DNA of 64,000 nt from NCBI RefSeq assembly GCF_900156055.1, contig NZ_FTMQ01000001.1, positions 434,001 to 498,000 on the forward strand, written 5' to 3'. The notes under the pieces are model-generated. The model made no database searches, was not told where the DNA came from, and saw only the letters and a list, made by a program, of their open reading frames with translations. This DNA is from Rhizobium sp. RU33A (GTDB taxonomy: Bacteria > Pseudomonadota > Alphaproteobacteria > Rhizobiales > Rhizobiaceae). Of the stretch, positions 45,009-54,239 are shown piece by piece (position 1 is the first letter of the stretch; every line of letters starts with the position of its first letter). The translations under genes and the position numbers were made by a program.

Positions 45009-46096
45009 TGCTGGACCTCTTCTCGCTCGGCCGTCGTGGCCTTTTCCTCTTCGATGCGGAAACCGCCCATGGGCTTTCGGTTGCCGCGCTGAAAACGGGC
45101 TTCGTCCCGACCTGCAAGGCGGCTGCCGATCCGCGTCTGGCCCAGACGGTTGCCGGCATTCACTTCCCCAACCCGCTCGGCATGGCCGCAGGCTACGACA
45201 AGAATGCCGAGGTGCCGGATGCACTGCTGTCGCTCGGTTTCGGTTTTGCCGAAGTCGGCACGCTGACGCCCAAGCCTCAGACCGGCAATCCGAAGCCGCG
45301 CATCTTCCGCCTGGAACGCGACCGCGCGGTGATCAACCGCCTCGGCTTCAACAACGAGGGGCATGAGGCGGCACTGGCTCGGCTAACCACGCGCGGCAAC
45401 CGCGCAGGGATCGTCGGTGTGAACATCGGCGCCAACAAGGACGCGACGGACCGGATCGCCGACTATGTCGCCGGCATCCGCCGCTTCTATCCCGTTGCGA
45501 CCTACTTCACCGCCAACATCTCGTCGCCGAACACCCCGGGTCTGCGTGACCTGCAGGCCAAGGAGAGCCTCGATGCGCTCCTGTTTGCCGTGCTCGCGGC
45601 GCGTTCAGAAGAAGCCTTGCGCGCCGGCAAGCGCCTGCCGGTCTTCCTCAAGATCGCACCGGACCTCACGGAAGAAGGCATGGACGACATCGCCGAGGTC
45701 GCGGCGGCGCATGATCTCGATGGTCTCATCGTCTCCAACACCACGCTGTCACGCGATGGCCTGACGGACCCGACGCTTTCAGGTGAGGCCGGCGGCCTGT
45801 CCGGTGCCCCGCTTTTCGACAAGTCGACCGCCGTTCTCGCCCGTATGCGAAAGCGCGTTGGTCCGGAATTGCCGATCATCGGGGTCGGCGGCGTGTCGTC
45901 CGCGGAGACTGCGCTGGAGAAGATCCGCGCGGGTGCAGACTTGGTGCAGCTCTATTCCTGCATGGTCTATGAAGGACCGGCTCTGCCAGGACGGATCGTC
46001 CGGGGTCTGTCGGGCCTGCTCGATCGTGAAGCGGTCGCCAATATCCACGAATTGCGTGACACGAGGCTCGATCACTGGCTTTCGGTGAAAGTCTGA
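45008..46096 (+). CDS. pyrD: Dihydroorotate dehydrogenase (quinone), class 2
   Basis: A 362-residue membrane-associated flavoenzyme that oxidises dihydroorotate to orotate with quinone. The N-terminal membrane helix is followed by NPLGMAAGYDKNAEVPDAL, then FTANISSPNTPGLRDLQ, KIAPDLTEEG, LIVSNTT and GGVSSAETALEKIRAGA. Class 2 length and the serine in place of cysteine as base fit. It overlaps DUF952 by one base, and its 3' end overlaps the MATE gene by 25 bases on the opposite strand. Confidence 0.95.
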   Translation: MLDLFSLGRRGLFLFDAETAHGLSVAALKTGFVPTCKAAADPRLAQTVAGIHFPNPLGMAAGYDKNAEVPDALLSLGFGFAEVGTLTPKPQTGNPKPRIFRLERDRAVINRLGFNNEGHEAALARLTTRGNRAGIVGVNIGANKDATDRIADYVAGIRRFYPVATYFTANISSPNTPGLRDLQAKESLDALLFAVLAARSEEALRAGKRLPVFLKIAPDLTEEGMDDIAEVAAAHDLDGLIVSNTTLSRDGLTDPTLSGEAGGLSGAPLFDKSTAVLARMRKRVGPELPIIGVGGVSSAETALEKIRAGADLVQLYSCMVYEGPALPGRIVRGLSGLLDREAVANIHELRDTRLDHWLSVKV

Positions 46097-47418
46097 TTGA
46101 TCTTGGGTTTCAGCCGCGCAAGCAGCAACAGACCGCGTAGACCAAGAAACACGTTGAGCGCGATCCAGAGCCCGTGATTGTCAAACAGCGGAACGAGCAC
46201 TGCGACGCTGGCGAGATAGCCCGCCAGCGCGATGAGCATCATGTTGCGCATGTCGGATGACCATGTCGCGCCGATGAAGACCCCATCCATGTGGAAGGCG
46301 AGTGCCCCGGTCAATGCCGTGAGCGCCGCATAGACCAGATAGGTCTCGGCAACGCTGCGCACATCTCCGGCCGTCGTGATGAAGCCGATGATCGCCGACC
46401 CGAAGACCAGAAAGAATGCAAGGCTCGCCAGAGCCAGGCCGAAGGACCAGAACCCTGTCAACTTCACCGCGCGCTCGAAGGCGCGCCGCTGTTTGGCGCC
46501 GATCGTTTCGCCCGTGATCTGCTCGGCCGCCGTTGCCATGCCGTCGAGATAGAAGCTGGCGATCATGAAGAAGTTCATGAGAACGGCATTGGCCGCGAGC
46601 GTCACGGCGCCGAAACCGGCCCCGATCCGCGTCATGACTGTAAAGGCAGTGATCAGCGAGAAGGTGCGGATCAGGATGTCCCGGTTGAGCCGGAACAGCG
46701 CCATCAGCTTTGCGCGGTCGGTGATCATCGAGACCTGCGGGATTGCGGCGTGACCATAGCGCCAGAAGACAAAGGCAAAGCCGGCGATCATGGCGACGAA
46801 CTCGCCGATGACGGTGCCCCAGGCGACACCTGCAATCCCATATCCGAAAGTCAGACCAAGCAGGATCGACATGGCGATGTTGACGCCGTTCAGCAGAATC
46901 TGCAGCGCAAGCCCGACAGAGCCCAGTCCACGGCCGAGCACGAAGCCGAGCAGGGTGAAATTCGAAAGTGTTACGGGAGCCGCCAGAATGCGGATGCCTA
47001 TATAGGTCGCTGCAGCTGCCTGAACGCCACCATCGGCGCCCATCAGCGCGGGGCCAAAGCCGACAATTACGGGAGACACCGCGAGGATCAGCAACCCGAA
47101 GCCGACTGACAAGACGATCGAGCGCCAGAAGACCGCGAAGAGCTCGGATGGCTCCCCGCGTCCCTGCGCCTGGGCAACGAGGGCCGTGGTCGACGCGCGG
47201 AGAAAGTTCAGACTGGCGAAGAGCAGATCGAAGAGCGCCGCTGCAATCGCAAGTCCTGCCAGTTGGGCTGCATCGCCGCTGCGTCCGACGACGGCGGTAT
47301 CGGTCAGCCCCAGAAGCGGCGTCGTGACGAAACCCAGCGTCATCGGCACCGCAATCGCAAGCACGCTGCGATGGTTGACGTCGATGGTCCGGGTGGCGGA
47401 AGAAGATGGGCTATGCAT
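46072..47418 (-). CDS. MATE-family efflux transporter (DinF-like)
   Basis: A 448-residue inner-membrane protein with twelve hydrophobic segments in two similar halves. VLAIAVPMTLGFVTTPLLGLTDTAVVGR and the internal AANAVLMNFFMIASFYLDGMA segment are typical of the DinF/NorM fold; here described by short pieces. It exports drugs or metabolites using sodium or proton gradients; substrate unknown. ATG at 47418 follows CCGGAG. It is the last gene of the DUF6460-CAP-MATE run, 39 bases after the CAP gene. Confidence 0.9.
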   Translation of the reverse strand: MHSPSSSATRTIDVNHRSVLAIAVPMTLGFVTTPLLGLTDTAVVGRSGDAAQLAGLAIAAALFDLLFASLNFLRASTTALVAQAQGRGEPSELFAVFWRSIVLSVGFGLLILAVSPVIVGFGPALMGADGGVQAAAATYIGIRILAAPVTLSNFTLLGFVLGRGLGSVGLALQILLNGVNIAMSILLGLTFGYGIAGVAWGTVIGEFVAMIAGFAFVFWRYGHAAIPQVSMITDRAKLMALFRLNRDILIRTFSLITAFTVMTRIGAGFGAVTLAANAVLMNFFMIASFYLDGMATAAEQITGETIGAKQRRAFERAVKLTGFWSFGLALASLAFFLVFGSAIIGFITTAGDVRSVAETYLVYAALTALTGALAFHMDGVFIGATWSSDMRNMMLIALAGYLASVAVLVPLFDNHGLWIALNVFLGLRGLLLLARLKPKINQTFTESQ

Positions 47419-47457
47419 GGATCGCTCCGGTGGGGACCGGAGCAAAGAGGGAATCAC

Positions 47458-47955
47458 TCAGGCCGAGAGAACCATGGCCCAATAGGGCCGGTTACCGGAA
47501 GCGGAATCCCAGGCGACGGCGACGCCGAGCCCGTTGAAGCTGCCGGTCATGTTGTCGAGATGCCGCTTGGAATCGATCCAGGCCTGCACGGCGCGTTCGA
47601 CGCTATCCTGACCCGCAGCGATGTTTTCGGCCGCAGGCAGCGGCACCCCGTGGCCCTTCATGCGGGCGCCGAAGCTGTCGTTGAAGCCGATCAGATGCGA
47701 CATCTCGCCAGCGCGTGCCATGCGCTTGGCCTGGGCGATGGCCGCCACTTCCGCGGGGCGACTGCGGGAGAGGGAGGAGAGGCCACGCGATTGCCGGAGC
47801 CGGTTCACCATCGGCAACGCGGCGTCCGTCTCAGCCCGGGCCTGGCCGTCATCGGGGTTGAGAATGTCGGTGGACCGGCAGCCGGTGATCGCCGCCGTCA
47901 TGACACCAGCCGAGATCAGGATCAGCCGGCGGCGATGTAAAACAAGCTTGGACAT
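47458..47955 (-). CDS. CAP/SCP domain lipoprotein
   Basis: A 165-residue protein. The N-terminus has a lipoprotein-type signal ending ITGC (Cys26), followed by a CAP domain (NRLRQSRGLSSLSRS, AAIAQAKRMARAGEMSH, AAENIAAGQDSVERAVQAW and SKRHLDNMTG). CAP proteins are secreted and of mixed function. It lies 6 bases after the DUF6460 gene and before MATE, apparently in one transcript. Confidence 0.85.
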   Translation of the reverse strand: MSKLVLHRRRLILISAGVMTAAITGCRSTDILNPDDGQARAETDAALPMVNRLRQSRGLSSLSRSRPAEVAAIAQAKRMARAGEMSHLIGFNDSFGARMKGHGVPLPAAENIAAGQDSVERAVQAWIDSKRHLDNMTGSFNGLGVAVAWDSASGNRPYWAMVLSA

Positions 47956-47961
47956 AGGCCT

Positions 47962-48228
47962 TCAGTTCCGTGACGCAAAGAGGCGGAGCAGGATGAAGGC
48001 GGGAATGACGATCGTAGCGCCGATCAGCAGATACTGCCCGACCCGACCAAGAGCGTCGAACCCCGTGTACCAGAGGTCGATGATGAAGAACCTGATGCCG
48101 TCGAGCAGGTCCATCGGGTCAAGCCCGAAGATCGACATCACAAAGCCGACGATGAGCGAAACGACGATCAGCTTGACGATCGTGCGGCCCGGCGTGTCGC
48201 CGAGAAATCGATTGAGGCCATCAGCCAT
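47962..48228 (-). CDS. Small membrane protein, DUF6460 type
   Basis: An 88-residue protein opening with MADGLNRFLGDTPGRTIVKL and containing two hydrophobic segments (IVVSLIVGFVMSIFG and YLLIGATIVIPAFILLRLF). It matches DUF6460 proteins of alphaproteobacteria, whose role is unknown. It is the first gene of the run with CAP and MATE. Confidence 0.7.
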   Translation of the reverse strand: MADGLNRFLGDTPGRTIVKLIVVSLIVGFVMSIFGLDPMDLLDGIRFFIIDLWYTGFDALGRVGQYLLIGATIVIPAFILLRLFASRN

Positions 48229-48395
48229 GCGTGTCTCCTGTTATCGTCCGCTGATATGGGCGCAGTCGGCCCGCCCTGCAAGCCGGCGAGCCGAGTGCTT
48301 GCGTTAGCACTTGAGTTTTTTCCGGTGATCGGTCAAGACCGCGCGCCCGCTCCATGCTGGATCACCCCATGCTGGCAGGCGCAAGGATCTCTTCG

Positions 48396-49334
48396 ATGCA
48401 TCCCACGCAGTTCTCGTCCGGCGACGTCATCGCCGATCGCCGCGCCGATTATGCCCGCATGCTCGCCGAGAATGGCGAACATGCGGCAGCGGTGGAATTG
48501 ATGGAGCAGGCCCTGGAACTGGTGCCGGACTGGCCAGCCGGACTTCTTCAGCTCGCGGATTACGCCACAAAGGCGGGGCAGGCTGACAAGGCGATCCCGG
48601 CACTACGCCGACTGCTCGTGCTCGACTCAGTCGACCTGTTCGGCGCGCAGTTGAAACTGGCTCTGCTCGGGGCCGAAGATATTCCAGACCAGCCGCCCTC
48701 TCGCTATGTCGAGGCGCTGTTCGATGATTATGCCGATCGTTTTGATACGGCACTGGTCGAGAAGCTCGATTATTCGGTCCCGTCCAAGCTCGCCCAGCTG
48801 ATCGTCGAGCATGAGGATCGGCGCTTCGATCTGGCCGTCGATCTCGGTTGTGGCACGGGTCTTTTCGGTGCCGAGATCCGCGAGAGAGTGGCCCGCCTGG
48901 AGGGTTTCGATCTCTCGGTCAACATGCTCGCAAAAGCGGAGGAGAAGGGTCACTATGACCTCCTTGCCAAGGCCGATCTGTCGCTTGATCCGATGGCGTC
49001 CGGTCTCTTCGATGTGGGGCTTCCGGAGTGCCGAGCCGACCTCGTTTCGGCGGCCGACGTGCTGATGTATCTGGGCGACCTCGCCAACGCCATCGCGCTT
49101 GCGGCGCGGCTCCTGAAACCCGGCTCGCTTCTCGCCTTTTCGGTCGAAGACGCGGGCGAGGGCGACGGCTTTATCCTGGCGCCGAGCCTGCGTTATGCCC
49201 ACACCGAACAGCATGTAAGGCACCGTCTCGATGAAAACGGCTTCGACCTCGTGAAGCTGTCGCGCTCCACCATTCGCATGGATGGCGGAAAACCAGTCTC
49301 CGGCATACTGTTTCTTGCTAGCCGGAAGGCCTGA
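48396..49334 (+). CDS. TPR-containing class I methyltransferase
   Basis: A 312-residue cytosolic protein. Residues 10-85 are TPR-like helices (ADYARMLAENGEHAAAVELM and later repeats), then a Rossmann methyltransferase with LAVDLGCGTGLFGAEIRERV as SAM motif I, then DVLMYLGDLANAIALAARLLKPG. The substrate is unknown. ATG at 48396 with AAGGAT is preferred to one 14 codons upstream. Terminator follows the gene. Confidence 0.8.
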   Translation: MHPTQFSSGDVIADRRADYARMLAENGEHAAAVELMEQALELVPDWPAGLLQLADYATKAGQADKAIPALRRLLVLDSVDLFGAQLKLALLGAEDIPDQPPSRYVEALFDDYADRFDTALVEKLDYSVPSKLAQLIVEHEDRRFDLAVDLGCGTGLFGAEIRERVARLEGFDLSVNMLAKAEEKGHYDLLAKADLSLDPMASGLFDVGLPECRADLVSAADVLMYLGDLANAIALAARLLKPGSLLAFSVEDAGEGDGFILAPSLRYAHTEQHVRHRLDENGFDLVKLSRSTIRMDGGKPVSGILFLASRKA

Positions 49335-49358
49335 CGAGCAGCTTTCTTGCGATTTGCG

Positions 49359-49391
49359 CGATAGGTCAGTTTTGCTGACCTATCGTCCTTG
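49359..49391 (+). terminator. Terminator after the methyltransferase gene
   Basis: Ten-base arms CGATAGGTCA (49359-49368) and TGACCTATCG (49376-49385) with a 7-base loop, followed by TCCTTGTTT. Confidence 0.75.
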
Positions 49392-49449
49392 TTTCCCAGC
49401 GGATCTAGGGTACAATTTGTGCCTGGGAGGTCATTTTCTGGAGAGCGTG

Positions 49450-50088
49450 ATGGCGCAACTGACAAGCATGCTGGGAATCTGGAATTCTAACCCGACCCGC
49501 CACACCCCCGCAGAGGATCTGCAAGGCCTCGTGGCCGGCAGTCTGATCGCCGCACTTGGCCTCTATTTTCTCGCCCAGGTCGGACTTCTGACGGGCGGCA
49601 TGGCCGGCCTCGCCTTCGTCCTCCACTACTGGAGCGGCTGGAGCTTCGGTCTACTTTTCTTCGTGCTCAACCTGCCGTTCTACATTCTTTCGCTGCGTCG
49701 CGTCGGCCTCGATTTCACCATCAAGACCTTTGTCGCCGTCGGCCTCACCTCCTTCATCGTCGAAATCGAGAGCCGCTTCCTCGTGATACAGAGCATCGCG
49801 CCGATCTGGGCGGCGATCCTCGGTGGCCTGCTGCTCGGCTTCGGCCTTCTGGCGCTCTACCGCCACCGCGCCAGCCTCGGCGGCCTCGGCATTCTCGCCG
49901 TCTATATCCAGGACCGCTTCGGCATCCGCGCCGGCCTCGTGCAACTCGCCTTCGACCTCTGTGTCATGGCACTGGCCTTCGCCGTCGTCAGCCCCTCCGT
50001 GGTGCTCTACTCGGTGATCGGCGCCGTGGTGTTGAACCTCTTCCTCGCGATCAACCACCGCTCGGACAGGTATATTGCACTGAGGTGA
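49450..50088 (+). CDS. YitT family membrane protein
   Basis: A 212-residue inner-membrane protein with five hydrophobic segments (LVAGSLIAALGLYFLAQVG through LGGLLLGFGLLALYR and VLYSVIGAVVLNLFLA). TGGMAGLAFVLHYWSG and LGGLGILAVYIQDRFGIRAG are YitT motifs. Transport function is suspected but not known. ATG at 49450 is preceded by GGAGAGCG. It precedes the helicase gene by 49 bases. Confidence 0.85.
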   Translation: MAQLTSMLGIWNSNPTRHTPAEDLQGLVAGSLIAALGLYFLAQVGLLTGGMAGLAFVLHYWSGWSFGLLFFVLNLPFYILSLRRVGLDFTIKTFVAVGLTSFIVEIESRFLVIQSIAPIWAAILGGLLLGFGLLALYRHRASLGGLGILAVYIQDRFGIRAGLVQLAFDLCVMALAFAVVSPSVVLYSVIGAVVLNLFLAINHRSDRYIALR

Positions 50089-50137
50089 TGCCTCTTTCGC
50101 CCCTTCTCTTTCCCCGCCCGTCCACTACCTTGAGGCG

Positions 50138-52657
50138 GTGACGACAGCTGATTCCGCCCTTGCCCTTCTTCCTGCCCCCTTCCTCCGTTGGTTCGGCGAA
50201 AAGGGCTGGCAGCCGCGTGACCATCAGCTGGAGCTGCTGGCCCGGGCGAGATCCGGCGAGAATGGCGGCGAGAGCCTGCTGCTGATCGCACCCACCGGTG
50301 CCGGCAAGACGCTCGCCGGGTTTCTCCCGTCGCTGACGGAACTGACCGAGCGTGGACGGAAAAAACCGGGCGAGGCCTTTACCGGCATTCATACGCTTTA
50401 CATCTCGCCGCTCAAGGCGCTCGCCGTCGATATCGAGCGCAACCTGATGAAGCCCGTCACCGAGATGGGGCTCCCGATCACCATCGAGAACCGCACCGGC
50501 GATACCCCGGCTCACAAGCGTCAACGGCAAAAGACCAATCCGCCGGATATCCTTCTGACGACGCCCGAACAGGTCGCATTGCTTATCTCCCATTCGGACG
50601 CGGAGCGCTTCTTCAAGGATCTGCGCTACGTCATCTTCGACGAGCTGCATTCGCTGGTGACCTCGAAGCGCGGCCATCTGCTGTCGCTCGGTCTTACGCG
50701 GCTGCGGAAACTCGCTCCTGGTCTGAAGACCATCGGGCTTTCCGCCACGGTTGCCCAGCCGATGGACCTGCGCCGCTGGCTGGTGGCGCAGCCTGATGAG
50801 GGCGAGGCAGCGGCGGGGCTGATCACTGTCGGAGGTGGCGCCAGACCCAACATCACCATCCTTCAGACCGACGAACGCATACCCTGGTCCGGGCACAAGG
50901 CACACTATGCCATCCCCGAGGTCTACAAGGTCCTGAAGGACTTTCAGACGACGCTGCTTTTCGTCAACACGCGCTCCCAAGCGGAAATGCTGTTCCAGGA
51001 GCTCTGGACGGTCAATGACGACAACCTGCCGATCGCGCTGCATCACGGCTCGCTCGACGTTTCGCAACGTCGCAAGGTGGAGGCCGCCATGGCAGAAAAT
51101 CGGCTGCGGGCGGTCGTCGCCACCTCGACGCTCGATCTCGGCATCGACTGGGGCGATGTCGATCTCGTCATCCATGTCGGCGCGCCGAAGGGCGCATCGC
51201 GCCTCGCCCAGCGTATCGGCCGCGCCAATCACCGCATGGACGAACCGTCGCGGGCGATCCTGGTCCCGGCCAACCGTTTCGAGGTGATGGAGTGCCAGGC
51301 CGCACTCGATGCCAATTATATCGGCGCCCAGGATACGCCGCCGGTCGGCGAAGGCTCGCTCGACGTGCTCGCCCAGCATGTGCTCGGCATGGCCTGCGCC
51401 GATGCCTTCGACGAAGACGAGTTGTACCACGAGGTGACGACGGCGCTCCCCTATGCGGCCCTGCCGCGCGAGACCTTCACTCGCATCGTCGATTTCGTCG
51501 CGACCGGGGGCTATGCGCTTCGCACCTATGAACGCTACGCCCGCATCCGCCGCCGGAAGGACGGGCTCTGGCGCGTCTCCAACCCACAGGTCGCCCAGCA
51601 GTATCGCCTGAACCTCGGCACCATCGTCGAGATGCCGATGCTCAACGTCAGGCTGGTCAAGCGGAACCATCTGGGCTCAATCGGCCGGGGCGGCATGACG
51701 CTCGGCAAGGTCGAGGAATATTTCTTCGAGCAGCTGACCCAGGGCGACACCTTCCTCTTTTCGGGCAAGGTGCTGCGCTTCGAAGGTATCAGGGACAATG
51801 AATGTCTGGTCTCCAACGCCTTTTCGATGGATCCGAAAATCCCGGCTTATGCCGGCGGCAAGTTTCCGCTCTCGACTTATCTCGCCGAGCAGGTCCGCGC
51901 CATGCTGGATGATCCCGAACGCCGTAAGGGCCTGCCGGACCAGGTACGCGACTGGCTGTCGCTGCAGGCGGAAAAATCGGTGCTGCCCAAGCGCGGCGAC
52001 CTGCTGATCGAGACCTTTCCGCGCGGCGAACGCTTCTACATGGTCATCTATGCCTTCGAAGGCAGGCTCGCCCATCAGACGCTCGGCATGCTGCTCACGC
52101 GCCGGTTGGAGCGCATGCGGGCAAAGCCGCTGGGCTTTGTGGCGACAGACTATGCACTCGCGATATGGGCCTTGGAGGACATGGGCTCGCTGATCGCGCG
52201 GGGAGCACTCAGCCTCGCAGACCTCTTTGACCAGGACATGCTGGGCGATGATCTGGAAACCTGGCTCGACGAAAGCTTCATGCTGAAGCGCACCTTCCGC
52301 AATTGCGCGGTGATCGCCGGCCTGATCGAGCAGCGCCATCCCGGCAAGGAAAAGTCCGGGCGCCAGGTGACGGTGTCCTCGGACCTGATCTACGACGTGC
52401 TGCGTAGCCACGAGCCGGATCATATCCTCATGCAGGCGACGCGACAGGATGCCGCCGCCGGACTTTTGGATATTGCCCGCCTTGCCGATATGCTGGAGCG
52501 AATCAAGGGCCATATCCTGCACAAGCGCCTGACCCAGATCTCACCGCTCGCCGTCCCGGTCATGCTGGAGATCGGCAAGGAGCCGGTGGCAGGTGAGGCG
52601 CAGGAACATGTGCTGTCCATGGCGGCAGACGATCTGATCGCCGAAGCCATGGCGTGA
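50138..52657 (+). CDS. Ligase-associated DNA damage response DEXH-box helicase
   Basis: An 839-residue Lhr-type helicase. RecA-like domain 1 has the P-loop APTGAGKT and DELH box, and domain 2 has STLDLGIDWGDVDLVIH and QRIGRANHRMD. A DEAD/DEAH-associated C-terminal module of about 400 residues follows. It starts at GTG with GAGGCG upstream. Such helicases accompany the PdeM phosphoesterase, an exonuclease and an ATP-dependent ligase in DNA repair clusters. Here only PdeM is adjacent. Confidence 0.92.
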   Translation: MTTADSALALLPAPFLRWFGEKGWQPRDHQLELLARARSGENGGESLLLIAPTGAGKTLAGFLPSLTELTERGRKKPGEAFTGIHTLYISPLKALAVDIERNLMKPVTEMGLPITIENRTGDTPAHKRQRQKTNPPDILLTTPEQVALLISHSDAERFFKDLRYVIFDELHSLVTSKRGHLLSLGLTRLRKLAPGLKTIGLSATVAQPMDLRRWLVAQPDEGEAAAGLITVGGGARPNITILQTDERIPWSGHKAHYAIPEVYKVLKDFQTTLLFVNTRSQAEMLFQELWTVNDDNLPIALHHGSLDVSQRRKVEAAMAENRLRAVVATSTLDLGIDWGDVDLVIHVGAPKGASRLAQRIGRANHRMDEPSRAILVPANRFEVMECQAALDANYIGAQDTPPVGEGSLDVLAQHVLGMACADAFDEDELYHEVTTALPYAALPRETFTRIVDFVATGGYALRTYERYARIRRRKDGLWRVSNPQVAQQYRLNLGTIVEMPMLNVRLVKRNHLGSIGRGGMTLGKVEEYFFEQLTQGDTFLFSGKVLRFEGIRDNECLVSNAFSMDPKIPAYAGGKFPLSTYLAEQVRAMLDDPERRKGLPDQVRDWLSLQAEKSVLPKRGDLLIETFPRGERFYMVIYAFEGRLAHQTLGMLLTRRLERMRAKPLGFVATDYALAIWALEDMGSLIARGALSLADLFDQDMLGDDLETWLDESFMLKRTFRNCAVIAGLIEQRHPGKEKSGRQVTVSSDLIYDVLRSHEPDHILMQATRQDAAAGLLDIARLADMLERIKGHILHKRLTQISPLAVPVMLEIGKEPVAGEAQEHVLSMAADDLIAEAMA

Positions 52658-52686
52658 ATCATTCGGACCGGCTATGACGACGCCGG

Positions 52687-53430
52687 ATGCTGCGGAATGA
52701 GCAAATGACGGGAATGATGGCCGGGCGCCTTGCGCCGATCGAGACAGTGGAGACGACGACCGAGATTGCCCTCTCGGGCGTGGCTGCCGTCTGTGACCTC
52801 ACCGGCGCCATGTACCTGCCCGATCACCGCACCCTCGTCGTGTCAGACCTGCATCTCGAAAAGGGGGCGGCTTTCGCCAGGCGAGGGCAGCTGCTGCCAC
52901 CCTATGACACGCTCGCGACGCTGCGGCTTTTGGAGCGTGTCGTGGCACGGTACCAGCCAGCGACGATCATCAGCCTCGGCGACAATTTCCACGACCGCGT
53001 CGGTTCTGCTCTCATGCCCTCGGTTTTCCGCGAAATGATCCTCGGCCTCGCCGGTGGACGCGAGATCATCTGGATCAATGGCAACCACGATCCGGATGGC
53101 ACGACGGCACTGCCCGGCAGTTCCATGGATGAGTTCTCGCTCGCGGGCCTCACCTTCCGCCACGAACCCTCGCTTGCCCATGGCAAAGGCGAAGTGGCCG
53201 GCCATCTCCACCCGTCGGCCACCGTCCGCCGCCGCGAAAAATCCGTCCGTCGTCCGTGTTTCGCAAGCGACGGCTTGCGCATGATCATGCCCTCCTTCGG
53301 CGTCACCACGGGTGGGCTCGATTTGCGCCACAAGGCCTTCACCGGCCTCTTCGCCCGCACTGACCTGATCGCGCATCTGCTCGGCCGCGACCGGATCTAC
53401 TCGGTGCGTTACGGCAACCTGCTCGGCTGA
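52687..53430 (+). CDS. pdeM: Ligase-associated DNA damage response endonuclease PdeM
   Basis: A 247-residue calcineurin-like metallophosphoesterase. Metal motifs VVSDLHLEKGAAFARRG, SLGDNFHDR, NGNHD and GHLHP are complete. Family members act as nucleases beside the DEXH helicase above. 29 bases separate the two genes. Start may also be ATG 52705 or 52714, giving a shorter leader. It is convergent with the TIGR02186 gene, whose stop is 4 bases beyond. Confidence 0.9.
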   Translation: MLRNEQMTGMMAGRLAPIETVETTTEIALSGVAAVCDLTGAMYLPDHRTLVVSDLHLEKGAAFARRGQLLPPYDTLATLRLLERVVARYQPATIISLGDNFHDRVGSALMPSVFREMILGLAGGREIIWINGNHDPDGTTALPGSSMDEFSLAGLTFRHEPSLAHGKGEVAGHLHPSATVRRREKSVRRPCFASDGLRMIMPSFGVTTGGLDLRHKAFTGLFARTDLIAHLLGRDRIYSVRYGNLLG

Positions 53431-53434
53431 GCCC

Positions 53435-54238
53435 TCAGTCCCTCCGGAAGATCAGGCTCGCGGCCCAGCCGGTTATCAGCGCCAGCACGACGGCAAAGAC
53501 ACCATAGGCCAGCGGCTGCTCGTGGGCAGCTTCGGTGATCGCTTCTTCCAGACCCGTCTTGATGACGCGCAGCGGCAGTTCCCGTCCGCCGATGAACTCG
53601 CCGGACTTGAACAGGTAGGCATGCACGGTATGAACGCCATTCGGGATATTGGCAGGAAGCCGAAGCGTCGCCTGAAACAGGCTTGATGAGACGAAACGCA
53701 CGCCACCCGTGTCGCGCTGGTAGAGACCACCATTCTGTTTCAGTCTGCGGAAAGCGTCGCGGAACTCGCGGAGATTCGCGGAATTGCTGATGAAACCCGT
53801 AGGGGTCAGCGCGAGGTGATCGATGCCGATGCCGAGGGAGGTGAGCGCGTCGTCCTCGGCAATCTCTTCCACAGGCCGGGTGCTGGCCAAAGAATAGGAG
53901 ATCGGCATTTGCTCGAAAGTCAGCGAGGTCCGATTGACCCAGATCCCGAATAGGCGCTCCTTGCGGCGCACGGTCGTCCAGTCGCGTGGCCCTTCCAGGG
54001 TCACGACGATATCGTATTGCCCGATCGCAAGAAGCAGCTGGTCGGTGTTTGTGAGTGCGCCGAAGACGGTGAGATCAGCGCCAGAAAAGTCCGATGTGAT
54101 GGCGATCTCGTTGGTCGAGATGCCGATCTCGAGGCCTTCGCGTTCCGCAAGCTGTGTCGACAGCGGATCCTGGGCCGCAGCCGGGGTCGACCAAGCGGTG
54201 ATTGTAGCCAGAGCAAGAGCGAGGAATGCTGCCTTCAT
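53435..54238 (-). CDS. TIGR02186 family transmembrane protein
   Basis: A 267-residue protein with signal peptide MKAAFLALALATITAWSTPAAA, a beta-rich periplasmic domain (LEIGISTNEIAITSDFSGA, VVTLEGPRDWTTVRRKERL, FGIWVNRTSLTF), and one C-terminal transmembrane helix (LAYGVFAVVLALITGWAASLIF). This matches TIGR02186 proteins, of unknown role. The ATG sits one base past the TauE/SafE stop, so the pair is tightly coupled; it may assist the permease. Confidence 0.85.
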   Translation of the reverse strand: MKAAFLALALATITAWSTPAAAQDPLSTQLAEREGLEIGISTNEIAITSDFSGADLTVFGALTNTDQLLLAIGQYDIVVTLEGPRDWTTVRRKERLFGIWVNRTSLTFEQMPISYSLASTRPVEEIAEDDALTSLGIGIDHLALTPTGFISNSANLREFRDAFRRLKQNGGLYQRDTGGVRFVSSSLFQATLRLPANIPNGVHTVHAYLFKSGEFIGGRELPLRVIKTGLEEAITEAAHEQPLAYGVFAVVLALITGWAASLIFRRD

Positions 54239-54239
54239 C

